Positions 33,100 to 43,594 of a stretch of 64,000 nt of DNA are shown here, in pieces. The notes below the pieces were generated by a model that had not been told where the DNA came from, ran no database searches, and saw only the letters and a program-made list of their open reading frames with translations. The translations under genes and the position numbers were made by a program. The stretch spans positions 39,796,686 to 39,860,685 of the forward strand of contig OZ005654.1 in assembly GCA_963930645.1 (NCBI GenBank), given 5' to 3'. Positions within the stretch are counted from its first letter, which is position 1; each line of letters opens with the position of its first letter. The stretch comes from Salticus scenicus. Lineage: Eukaryota > Arthropoda > Arachnida > Araneae > Salticidae.

Positions 33100-34240
33100 A
33101 AAAATTAATTCAAACTTGTTGTGATTTTTTTAGGGAGGTGTCAATTAATTTCTGATTTTTTTTAAAAAATCTAAATTAGGGTTAAGTAGGGTAAGTTCTA
33201 ACCTTAGCTTTTAATTCAACTGAATTTGGACCTAATAGTCATCATGTCTCTTTGTTTGATCTTTCCTTTTGTTATAGTATAGGAGTCAGTGTTGCATTTT
33301 TGTTAGTGATTTCATACCAACCATTTCTAATAATTGGTTAGGTTGTTAGGTATCAGAAGTAACTAGTGTCAATTATCACATGCACTGGGGGGATAAGAGT
33401 AGAAAGGTCTAAAATTTGTCAAATAATAATAATAATAAAATAAAGTTTTTTCGTACTGCTCTAAACTTGGGGTAGGAATTATTTATATAATAAACAATTA
33501 AAAAATAATTGTCAGCCATCTTGGAAATGTTGGATTATATGTCAGTTGCAAGGTGAATCTATCTATCTATCTTTTTTTTTTTTTTTTTTTTTTTGACGAG
33601 TTTGAGACCTTCCTGTTCCTATCTTCCAGTGATGTCAGATGTCCGATTAGGAGGACAAGAACAAACATTGGCATAATTATCATTTGGTATGAAATAATTA
33701 ATCAATTTGCAGTGCTATCTTTCACAATATTATATTTAGCTTTAGGAAATCTAGCAAAATATGAAGCAGTTTTTTGAGTTTGAAAAATTACTTACGTTTC
33801 TCTTCGACAAAGAGTACCCCTCTCAAAATTCAAAGTTTTGCTATGCTTATAAGTAAACTCCACAGTTCTTGTTAAGGAAACTATGTTTTGTATGTAGATT
33901 TTTAAAGTAACTTCAGATTTGTTTTATTTCTTAAGCTTTTTTGTTTGTCACCCATGGTTATGCTTATCCCAGGAATTTTGTATGTTAGGCAAGTATAACG
34001 AGGTTGCTTACACTTGTTCCAAGTGTATCAATTACATCACTTATACATTGGTCATCGAAATTAAAGGATAATGGCATAAATAAAATGTAAATGATACTCG
34101 ATGAAAAATTAATAGAAGTTTGTAAAAAAAAAAATTAGTTAACATAAATTACAATATTTGGCAGTTGATTATTTGCAAAATAATTGAAGTAAAACTAAAT
34201 TTATAGAAATAGGAAAATAATAGAAAGGTTAAGTCATCTC
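33100..34240. other. No gene seen
   Basis: AT-rich sequence with a T run of about 24 at 33571-33594. Open frames up to 74 codons lack motifs and overlap low-complexity runs. Confidence 0.5.
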
Positions 34241-34249
34241 TTGTAAAAA

Positions 34250-37040
34250 CCTTTTTTCTTCAATATTGTGTATGATTACCTCACATTTTGATTTCATAGC
34301 CTTACCAAAGCTGTTGATCAAGTTATGCTGAATTGCATGCTACTCTTCAAAAAGTGTGCTTTTCAGCTCATCGAGGGGCAAAGGAGGAATTCAGTGCATT
34401 GAAATTTGGTGCCCTAAGGCATCCTACACATGCTCAATCATGTTCAAGTCAGGTAAGTAAGGTGTCCAATCCATTTGAGTGATATCTTCTGTTTGCAAAT
34501 ATTCTGATACTACATGTGCTCAGTGTGATATTGAGCATATTGTCATCCATTGATAAAAATCTCTGGGCCAACAGTACTCCCTAAACAGTCTAACTTGATA
34601 GTCCAAGTGACGGCTGCAAAAAATTGACTTTATAAGGTGTGAAGCTGATTTTTTTTTTTTTTTTTTTCTATAGATAGAATTCATTGTTACAATGAAAATC
34701 TGATAGGGTTGCCTGGTCAAAGCCGTGAAATTTAAGAGAAAAACCTCACTTCCAGTCACAATTGAAACGATTTTCGAACCCCACAAGTGTAAAGATGAAA
34801 CTGGTGCTAAAATGTAGAGATTAATATGCTCTTTAAAATGGCATAGGGTTGCCTGGTCAAAACCATCAAGTTTCAGAAGTTGCCTCGATAATAGGGGTCA
34901 AATTTAAACGATTTTTGAACTCCACAAGTATAAAGATGAAACCAGTGCTAAAATGTAGAGATTAATATTCTCTTTAAAATGGCATAGGGTTGCCTGGTCA
35001 AAGCCGTCAAGAAACAGGTTGCCACGAAAATAAGGGACGTATTTTATGATTTATTTACCTCGGTGCTAAAATGTAGAGATTAATATGCTCTTTAAAATGG
35101 CATAAGGTTGCCTGGTCAAAACCGTCAAGACTCTGAGGTTGCCTCGAAAATAAGGGTCAAATTTAAACGATTTTCGAACCCCACAAGTGTAAAGATGAAA
35201 CTGGTGCTAAAATATAGAGATTAATAGGCTCTTTAAAATGGCATTGGGTTTGCCTGGTCAAATCTGTCGAGTAAAGCAGTCAACCACAAAAAAATAGGCG
35301 AGTTTTAAAGATTTCTTAACGAAGTGTAAAAAAATATGAATAGCATTAACAAAGAAAATTAATAAGGATGAAATTGTATGAATATTTGAAAGGTGTGGCT
35401 GGTTCCAGAATGTACAGCATAGAAGTTATTTTAAAATGGCATATGTTTGCCTGGTAAAATTCGTAAAGAAATATCGGTCAGTCTCCAAAAAGCTAACGAA
35501 TATTAAAGGTGTTTAACACAAAGGGAAATACACATGAAGACTATTTAAAAAAGGTTAAACATGAAATGATTAATATTTAAAAGATGAAATTGCGAGCTAA
35601 ATGTAGAACATACAACACTTTTCAATTTGCTTACGATTGGTGCTTCAAACCTGTCAAGGCCAGCTTAGAAAAGGAAGCGAATTTCAATATTCGTTTATTC
35701 TATTTGTTTAATGTTGTAAGAGATTTTAAAGCATAAAGAAAATTAAATTATTATGTGTGACCATTCTTTTCCTAATCTGTATAAAACTAATTTCAGCTCA
35801 CGAGCTCGTTTTTTCCCCATTTTTCAATACTTAAAATATTCAAATTTCATCAAAGTATTAAGGAGATAAATTCCCTGAAGAAATGTATGCAGCTGCTTTG
35901 TAGAATTTTAAACGAAAATTTTGGGTTGTGCCGATTTTGTTATATTAAAAATTTGTCAATTTTAGAAAATTTTCACAAATTTTTTATATCTAATTAAAAA
36001 TAATCAATAATAACTTCTGCAAATTAATTATGGGTACAAATAAAGCAAAAAACATTTTAAAAAAATTGATAAATTTTTCGCGTTTCTTAATAACTGTGAA
36101 TTAATTTATGAAATTGAAATTTGTAAATCTTGCTGTAAATCTGAAATAAGTTTTTTTTATTCATTTTATTTAATTATTTATTTTGTATACTAACAGAATT
36201 TTTTATTATAAATTTCTTGAGCATTATTATCTTCATTTCTGTTAACTTTTGCGGGCGTATTTTCTTATCTGTATCCACATGCTACATTTTTAATTTTTAC
36301 TATTAATTCGTTGTTTTTATGGGAAATTTTAGAACATTTTCATTACAGTTTATCTATTTATATATATTTTTTTTACATTGTGTAAAAGGACCTTCAAAAT
36401 TAGCTGTTTTTTTTTTTTTTTTTTTTTTCGAGGCAACCACTATTTCTCGAGAATTTTCACCTGGCAACCCTATGATACTCTAAAGAGAATATTATTCTCT
36501 ACATTTTATAAACGGTTTCATTTTTAAATATGTTAGTGTAAGAAAACCACTAAAATTCGCCCCCTCCCACACACACACACTTTTCGTGGCAACCTCTTTT
36601 CTTGACGGCTTTGACCAGGCAACCCTATGCCATTTTAAAGACCATATTATTCTCTACATTTTAGCACCGGTTTCATCTTTACACTTGGGTAAATAAATTG
36701 TAAAATATGTCCCCCTTTTTCGTGGCAACTGTTGTTTCTTGACGTCTTTGACCAGGCAACCCTATGCCATTTTAAAAAGTATATTATTCTCAACATTTTA
36801 GCACCGGTTTCATCTTCACACTTATGAGGCTCGAAAATCGTTTAAATTTGACGGCTTTGACCAGGCAACCCTATGAGATTTTCATTGTAACAATGAATTC
36901 TATCTATAGAAAAAAAATCTGCTTCACACCTTATAAAGTCAATTTTTTTGCAGCCGCCGCTTGGACTATGAGGTTCTAATAACTTAGCCACATATCTTCG
37001 AGCGGTTACAAAACCTCCTTGAAAGATATGCAGCTCAGTG
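34250..37040 (-). pseudogene. Tc1-like transposase relic, split by a foldback element
   Basis: On the minus strand, 37035-36972 encodes TELHIFQGG then FVTARRYVAKLLEP. After removal of 34599-36968 plus one copy of the 3-bp duplication, the frame continues QVRLFREYCW. Then, with small frameshifts, come a DDN block, HVVSEYLQTEDITQMDW, PYLPDLNMIEHV and DALGHQISMH. It ends PPLPLDELKSTLFEE and NLINSFGKAMKSKCEVI. This is the C-terminal half of a Tc1-family DD34E transposase, including the SPDLNPIEHVWDALG-type block. Several stops make it a dead copy. Confidence 0.85.
34599..36968. mobile_element. 2,370-bp foldback transposon with repeat-built arms
   Basis: The ends are inverted (TAGTCCAAG at 34599, CTTGGACTA ending 36968), with TGA duplicated on both sides (34596-34598 and 36969-36971). 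Similarity between arms continues for over 120 bases at the tips. Each arm then contains tandem units of about 100-130 bp with GGGTTGCCTGGTCAAA, AAATGTAGAGATTAATATG and CTCTTTAAAATGGCATA. There are about five units on the left (34690-35290) and three or four, reversed, on the right (36470-36880). The middle (about 35500-36400) is AT-rich without a recognisable gene. Confidence 0.9.
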
Positions 37041-37297
37041 TAGCTATTTGTTATAAATCTTACAAAATAAACTTTAGCAACTTTACAAAGTTATTAATGT
37101 AAAATGCATTTAGGGCACATAGCTTAATTTCTTTATATTGTATTCAAATGTATGTTCCATTATATAATTTAAATGTTTGTTATTAGATTATTTATTTTCA
37201 TTGTTTAAGAAGAAAAAATATCATATGAGCATCCAATTAGGCATTTTCTTTACAATTTCTTAAATGAAAAAGTGTTAAAAGAGAAATTTACATATTA

Positions 37298-38253
37298 CAT
37301 AGCTGCCAACTCTCCCGAAAAATTCGGGAGACTCCCGAATTTTAAGGAATTCTCCCGAAAAACATTAATATCTCCCAAAATTTTTGTCATGCACCACCTA
37401 ATTTTCAAATGTTCTACAAAAACTCCCGATTCCCAATCTTTCTCCGTCCAAAACATAAATATCAATATTAATTTCAAACTTGCTTTATGAGATTCTAGAA
37501 CCTATAAAGAAATAGAATTGCTAAATATTTCTTGCTCATGTTGTTAGTTTTTGCCACCCCCCTCCTTTATTTATCTCTTAAACTAGCGATCAGCAATCAA
37601 GTGTTTTGCAGAAGTCTTTTATCTCCCAATCCATCTGCAACATAAATGATAATATTTATTTTAAATTTGCTTTATCAGATTCTAGAAATAGAATTGAAAG
37701 AGTTTAATATTTCTTTATCCCCCCCCCCCCTCCTTTTCCTTCATCTCTGGATAGCGATCAATTCTAGAAACAATAAAACAATAGAAGTTTTCAATGTTTC
37801 TCACATATGTAATTATTTTTAGGCTTTATTGCTGAACTTAATGAATCTATTTATTTTTCCTCAATTAAATTAAGTATTTATACATCATATCTATACCAAA
37901 TTTGTAAACTTGGGGGAAAAAATTGAAGAATAGATTTTTCAGGTAGGAAAATTTTTTCCAAGTCTATGTATATATATATAATTTCAGTATAGTTAGAATT
38001 TAATATAATCATGTAGTATTTTCAATTCAGTATGTTTTATTTATTTATTTTGTCATATTTACAATAAGAAGAAAACCTCTAGATACTGCAAAATTTCCAT
38101 TTAATTTGCTTCTTCTCTTTCCAACAATTACTGTACTTTTAATGGCTTAAACTATGTCGTATACAAATCTCCCTAATTTTGACTCTTATTCAGATTCCAA
38201 GCTGTAAAGTTTGGAATCTTCCTAATTTTGATTTTCAAAGGTTGGCAGCTATG
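37298..38253. mobile_element. TIR element, CATAGCTGCCAAC ends, 6-bp duplication
   Basis: The left end CATAGCTGCCAAC is matched by GTTGGCAGCTATG at the right. ATATTA flanks both sides (37292-37297 and 38254-38259). The left subterminal zone is packed with CTCCCGAA words (37314-37440), partly palindromic (CTCCCGAAAAATTCGGGAG). A C run occurs at 37710-37721. It is 956 bp with no coding potential. The duplication length does not match Tc1 (2) or hAT (8). Confidence 0.8.
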
Positions 38254-38351
38254 ATATTAACTTATTTTCAAAAAAGGATTAAATTACATTTACTTTAAAA
38301 ATATATACCTAAATAATATCCTTTTACAAAATATGCACTTACGGCTTATTT

Positions 38352-38398
38352 AAAACAAATATATTTCGGACAACCATTGTGTCCATCATCAGTGCATT
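38352..38398 (-). ncRNA. Hammerhead ribozyme, left inverted copy, core intact
   Basis: On the minus strand, CTGATGA (38386-38392) is followed by stem II GGACA/TGTCC around a 7-base loop. Then comes GAA (38365-38367), a palindromic stem III ATATAT (38359-38364) and T at position 17. Stem I pairs AATGCA with TGTTTT (one mismatch, one G-U). All core bases required for cleavage are present. With no stem III loop, activity would need two RNAs to pair. Confidence 0.75.
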
Positions 38399-38813
38399 GC
38401 AGTGATACTCCCTCTGTTTTGGTTTGTTTTGTCCTCTTGATCTTCAATTCTCTTCACTTCAAATGGTCTTTTTCTTTTAATTAGTTGTTGCCATACAGAT
38501 GGTATTATGGAATAGATCACTACTGCTGATCATTATACAGATGGAATAGATCTTCTACTGCTCTGTCTACCACCCATAAAATTAACCCGATTAATTTTAA
38601 TACCCGAAAAATAACCCCCTATAATAACCACCATTATGCTCTCAAAAGAGAAGCCATTGAAATAGGTACTAACAATCTATCTATTAATGATCGTGAGCAC
38701 AGCATAATACCATCTGTATGGCAACAACTAATTAAAAGAAAAAGACCATTTGAAGTGAAGAGAATTGAAGATCAAGAGGAGGAAACAAACCAAAACAGAG
38801 GGAGTATCACTGC

Positions 38814-38863
38814 AATGCACTGATGATGGACACGATGGTTGTCCAAAATATATTTGTTTTAAA
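38814..38863 (+). ncRNA. Hammerhead ribozyme, right copy, G12 lost
   Basis: The same structure as the left copy, on the + strand: CTGATGA (38820-38826), stem II GGACA/TGTCC, stem III ATATAT. The GAA after stem II reads AAA, so the catalytic general base G12 is changed to A. The C that starts the core is the last base of the TGA-containing junction with the coding tail. This copy should be inactive. Confidence 0.7.
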
Positions 38864-39446
38864 TAAGCCGTAAGTGCATATTTTGTAAAAGGATATTATT
38901 TAGGTATATATTTTTTAAGTAAATGAGAAATTTACAATTCATAGATAAAATTAATGAGTTTTTAATTACTGTACTGGCCAATTCAATGGAAAGTAACCAG
39001 CAAATCTAACAGCATTATACAAATTAAAATGCATATGAAAGCACATAAAAAAATATTGATAAATTAATAATTTTTCATCTTTATAAATGTAGAGGAATTT
39101 AACAGTAACAATAACTCGTACCTTTAAAATTTTTATGCCTTGAGAACATCAGTCTGCTTACATCCTGTTGGTTCAATCTACTGGGTGGTTATAATTAAAG
39201 TTACCCTGTTTTGACCTCTGTAGATCCTGTTTTAGTAGACTTATTTTATTGATACTTTGTATATGCTTTATATGGATCATGGGGAAGAGAAGTTTGCAAT
39301 AAAAATTAACAGTTCAAATATCAATTGAAAGATGGCACTTTTCATGCACTATAGAAAAAAATGCATGCAAATTTGGAGAGTTTTAAAAAGGCAAGTGTCA
39401 CAAAATATAATAATAAAAAAAACAATATTATTCAAAATTTTGAGTA

Positions 39447-40348
39447 AGGGAGAACCGTGTATTATGGACCCTCTAACCAAGAATGCTCATAAAAATTAAA
39501 TTATTAAAATAAAAAGATTTAATTTGGTGGCTGCACATTACAATTGCATAGTTACACAGTTTAAACTTGGTAAAGTACTCTGGGAACTATTAATAATTGC
39601 AGAAAATAATTATATTATTTACGTATCGGTGGTCCATATTACACGAACGTATGTGTAATATGGACCAAGTAGTCCTTCCCGTTCCCAACAGTTGACACAC
39701 TTAGAATTGTGAAATGAACTGTCCAGCATGTTTCCTCACACACTTGTACATCTCTTGGGAATAGTAGAAATGGACGAAAAAAAGAGAAGGTCTAAAGGTT
39801 ATATCCAATGGGTAGTGTGCGAAAGAAGTGATAATTTGATTACCTCTGCTTCCCTGGCCTATTCTATAGCCTCACGATTTTGAGTATGCGACATATGTAC
39901 GCCGAGCATTATCAAAATCTCTCTGTTTTTATTATGGACCACTGGTCCATATTACACAACACAGCATGGTTCATATTACACGTGTAAACAGAGCAACGTG
40001 GTTTTAAATCAAAAATCGCTATGCAAATTGATGCCCATGAAATGCATGTCTAACTTGTTCATAAAATAAGTACATTTGCTACTATTAACGCGAAAATTAT
40101 ATTACAATTACCTAACAGCAGAAAGTAATACTTCCATTTTAACATACTTGTTACATCAATGATCATGTAAACCGAAAACTCAATTTCATAATCGTCCAAA
40201 TACTGGTATGCATGTACAAGTCACTCCATGGTTTGTGCAACAATAATATTCACTAAAGGCAATGAGATGATTTCACCATCTAGTGTTGAACATATAAATT
40301 TCCTCATGATCTGTATTACACGATGGTTCATAATAGACAGTTATCCCC
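39447..40348. mobile_element. TIR element of about 900 bp
   Basis: The left end AGGGAGAACCGTGTATTATG and the right end, reversed, AGGGGATAACTGTCTATTATG are inverted repeats. Inside, the words TGGTCCATATTACAC and TATTATGGACC recur (39610, 39935, 39945, 40318). TA adjoins the left end. No transposase motif was recognised. pogo or another TA-targeting family is possible. Confidence 0.65.
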
Positions 40349-41317
40349 TATATAAAATAACATTTAAACAATGTTTTGTAAAATTTTCATTAAAATTTTT
40401 TGAAATTTCAGTCTGTGAGTCATGGTTTCTGGAGACTTCCAAAAAACGGTGTGCATGATTTCTCATAAACTAATGCACCGATCTTATTAAAATTTTGCAC
40501 ACTTCTTCAAAATAGAATTGACTCGTACTTGAACGAAGATTTTTTCTTTTTTTTTGGATTACAACTCATTTTACAAGACTATAAATGGAATAAAATGTAC
40601 CAAAAATTGTACTATGTAAATTAATTTTATTCCAAGAAGTTATTAATAGAATTTCTTTCAACTGAACATTTTAAACCATTCTCACAATACCTTTCTGTCC
40701 TTTTTTTTTTTTTGTGATAGTACATACTAACCCTTAATTTCATTATTATTACAAAACTATCTTTAATTAGCAGTTCAGTTTAATTAGATTAAAATGCTAC
40801 TTTATTAACCTCTTACCTACAGAGGAAAACTATGCGCTTCGTATGAAAATACAAATGTATGAAAGTTGATGTAAAGCATGAAAGTACAAACGTGCAACAT
40901 CTAAAAGAAAAGAGAATTTTGAAACTTATGTAATAACTTGAATATTTTACTTTTTTGCTGCCCTTGTGGATTCGGATTGTCAGATATATTTTTTAAAAGC
41001 TAAATACAATATTTTTTGTTGAGTTTTATGCAAAAATAAGTAATTTGTTGAGAAAGTGTATATTTGGATAGAGAGATGCAATTCTTCTAACTTGACTTCT
41101 TTGTTTTACAAATTTTGGAAAGTTAAAATTTTATTTTATTTATGAAAATTTTTTAGTTAAGAATTTTTAATAAGAAGTTCTTCTTTCATTGATTAACACC
41201 TTCAAAAATGTTTAGTACTTTGTACTTGATCCTTACTCATCCATCTATAATAAAAATTTGATAAGAAGCAAAATCATATTATTAACATTTTGCAAAGTAG
41301 AAATTTTAATTTCTTTA

Positions 41318-41348
<31 letters not shown>

Positions 41349-41364
41349 TTTATTTTATATGCTT

Positions 41365-41585
41365 TGCCAATGGCAGTGCGATTTCGCATTCATGCATTGG
41401 AATAGGTGGGAAGTGCCAGGTTCAATTCCAGGTTGTGCTCATCAACCTAATCATTTGGAGTTTCCCCTGGTTTACTCCAAAACTTTTGTAAATGTTGGCT
41501 AGAACCCCTTAGAAATACCTCCACAGAGGCCACACCACTCTAGGTCTAGGACCCTCGTGTACTCAATCAACCTTACTCAAAAAAT
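41365..41585 (+). mobile_element. tRNA-derived SINE copy
   Basis: The B-box-like AGGTTCAATTCC lies near 41418, preceded by GGGAAGTGCC. Then come GCTCATCAACCTAATCATTT, TTTACTCCAAAACTTTTGTA, CTAGAACCCCTTAGAAATAC and CACTCTAGGTCTAGGACCCT, ending GTACTCAATCAACCTTAC. It is the most complete copy of the body in the window. The tRNA-like head is heavily diverged. Confidence 0.75.
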
Positions 41586-41726
41586 ATCAAATATTTTTTG
41601 CTGTTTTTAATTTATTTCATGTGTGAAAGAACAACCATTTTATTTTAATTTAATGTTCCTTATAAATAAGTAAATATATTCCATTTATATATGCTATTAA
41701 TTAAATTATAAAAATAGTAATAAAAT

Positions 41727-42095
41727 CATACTTTTCAGCATATCAAACTATTTAAAATATCTTTATATTCCAAAATATATTTACATTCCGACATTTTGGT
41801 TAATATTCAATTTTTAAACATCTTCAGGGAAATGATGTACATGAACTATAAACATAAATCAAATTAAGCCATTCATGGATATTGCAAACACAATTCATAA
41901 AGAAATTAATACGTGATTACATAACTTATATAAAAAACGCTCTATATACATCTTAAAATGAGTTAAAAACATCTAAAAAAAAAAAATCCCAATCATACAC
42001 ATTACAAGTACCAAAACGTCAGACTGTAAATATATTTTGGAGCATAAAGATATTTTAAATAGTTTGATATGCTGAAGTATGATTTCATTACTGTT
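41727..42095. repeat. Inverted repeat, arms about 80 bp
   Basis: CAGCATATCAAACTATTTAA, AATATCTTTAT and CCAAAATATATTTACA at 41738-41790 return in reverse at 42017-42078. The arrangement resembles the inverted ends of the two PLEs in this window. A degenerate CTGAAGATG ... ACCAAAATGTCGG string on the minus strand near 41820 recalls a hammerhead but lacks GAAA. The assignment to PLE is only a suggestion. Confidence 0.55.
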
Positions 42096-42099
42096 TTTA

Positions 42100-43404
42100 T
42101 AATTTAATGTTCCTTATGTTGAACAAGTTAATCTTGTATTATATGTCTTGGATTTCTCAGAAGTTATTCTAAAGATCAATCTGACTTATTTTCATTTTTA
42201 GAAAAATTCATGTTCACTTATAATCCGGGCTCAGTTTAGTGTGGTTTTCTAATCCCAGATCAGTGAAAATTAATTTTCATTTTTTCAAAGCCAGCTACAA
42301 TATTGAATCTTACAACAATGAATTTTCATTTAATAAAATTAAGATGACATTAAAAATGTAGATAATATTGAAATATTGCTTTAATATCTTTGAAACTTGT
42401 ACCTGCAGATGGAGAAATTTTTTCTTCACCAAGTGGTATATCTTTACTTAAATTTTTTTTTTTCAATTAAATTAAAACGTGACCTATTTTGTCCTATTGC
42501 TGTCATCAGAAGGTAAAAGTTTTACAACCATCAGTCCAGAGGTTTTTTCTTTTTAAATTTGATATAATTATTTTTCATTCACATGGCTGAATGTGGTTTT
42601 ATATGAAATTACAATTTAAATATAGAAATGTCGATTCAATTATTGGAAACCTCTAGAATTTTAATTTTTTTTTTTTTCAATAATAAATTGAGGTAAGGGG
42701 ATTTTTGAGATGACAAATTAATCTGGCTTATTCTCATCTTCATGTGTAACATTTCCTAAAAACCCACACTTCTCCTCGATTAAAATATAGTAAAAACCTG
42801 GTTTTATAGGAAACTATTTGAATGATTTTGATAAATTAAGGTTAGGAGTATTTGGAGATGACAATACAATCTAAATTACCCTCTTCTTCAGGGAAAAAAA
42901 GCATTCATTGGTAAACTGTGCTCTGCTGGGGCCAAATATCGCAGAATTATGGATTTCTTTGAAATGGCCTCTAATATATTCATCTGCCAGAAAAAAAAAA
43001 AAAAAAAAAAAAATGGAGAAAGCAAACGTCTATGACCAATGCAATATACAACATAAAAAATAATCAGAATTTTTTGGTATTAAGAAATTAGTCAAGCAAT
43101 TTGTCATAACATATCAAAAATAGCTCTGTCTTTTTTTTTTTTTTTTTTTAATCGTTTGTAAAAAAAAAAAGTGGATCGTACTAAATATTATTTTTAGTTT
43201 CAAGCAATTTTTAAAAGAAATTTATTTTTTTAATCATTCATTTGTAGAAAATATTTACTTCAATATATTTGAATTAATTTTTTAAACCCATGAACCCAAC
43301 ATTTGTATATCATTAAAAATCATCGCTATCAACAGAACAGCTGAATTCACAGCGTATTTGCCTACTAATTGACCACCCCATGTTCGATCATAATTTTGGT
43401 AAAT
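42100..43404. other. No gene seen
   Basis: AT-rich sequence with A and T runs (42990-43012, 43131-43150). No protein motif, RNA gene or paired termini were recognised. Confidence 0.5.
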
Positions 43405-43594
43405 ATTAGAGTTGCACCGAATATTCGGTTACGATTTAGTATTCGGATTGTACGGTAGATAACACTGAATATTTAGTTCGGCCTTATAATAATATAATTT
43501 ACAATATTTATAGAGTATTGTTTTATTTACAAATTTTTATAATTTTAAAAATAATTACTAAAGTTGCACCGAATAGTGATTTTTGCTGAATACC

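Larger units (their letters stand above)
38279..38925 (+). mobile_element. 5'-truncated Penelope-like element with inverted terminal copies
   Basis: The terminal sequence at 38279-38530 is repeated in reverse at 38710-38925, including the ATACCATCTGTATGGCAAC block. Between them, reading +, is the C-terminus of a PLE endonuclease: ALKREAIEIGTNNLSINDRE, then HSIIPSVWQQLIKRKRP, ending at the TGA at 38820. REAxEI...N...R....S..W is the usual tail of PLE GIY-YIG domains. Each inverted copy holds a hammerhead motif. Inverted extra copies of the terminal sequence are typical of PLE insertions. Confidence 0.82.

Noticed and set aside
34520..34786. 88-codon minus frame MWGSKIVSIVTGSEVF as a gene
   Set aside because: It crosses the junction between the foldback element and the Tc1 relic; only its last part is genuine Tc1 sequence.
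41800..41850. CTGAAGATG ... ACCAAAATGTCGG as a fourth hammerhead
   Set aside because: CTGANGA is satisfied, but GAAA is absent after stem II and stem II pairs poorly. I keep only the inverted repeat.
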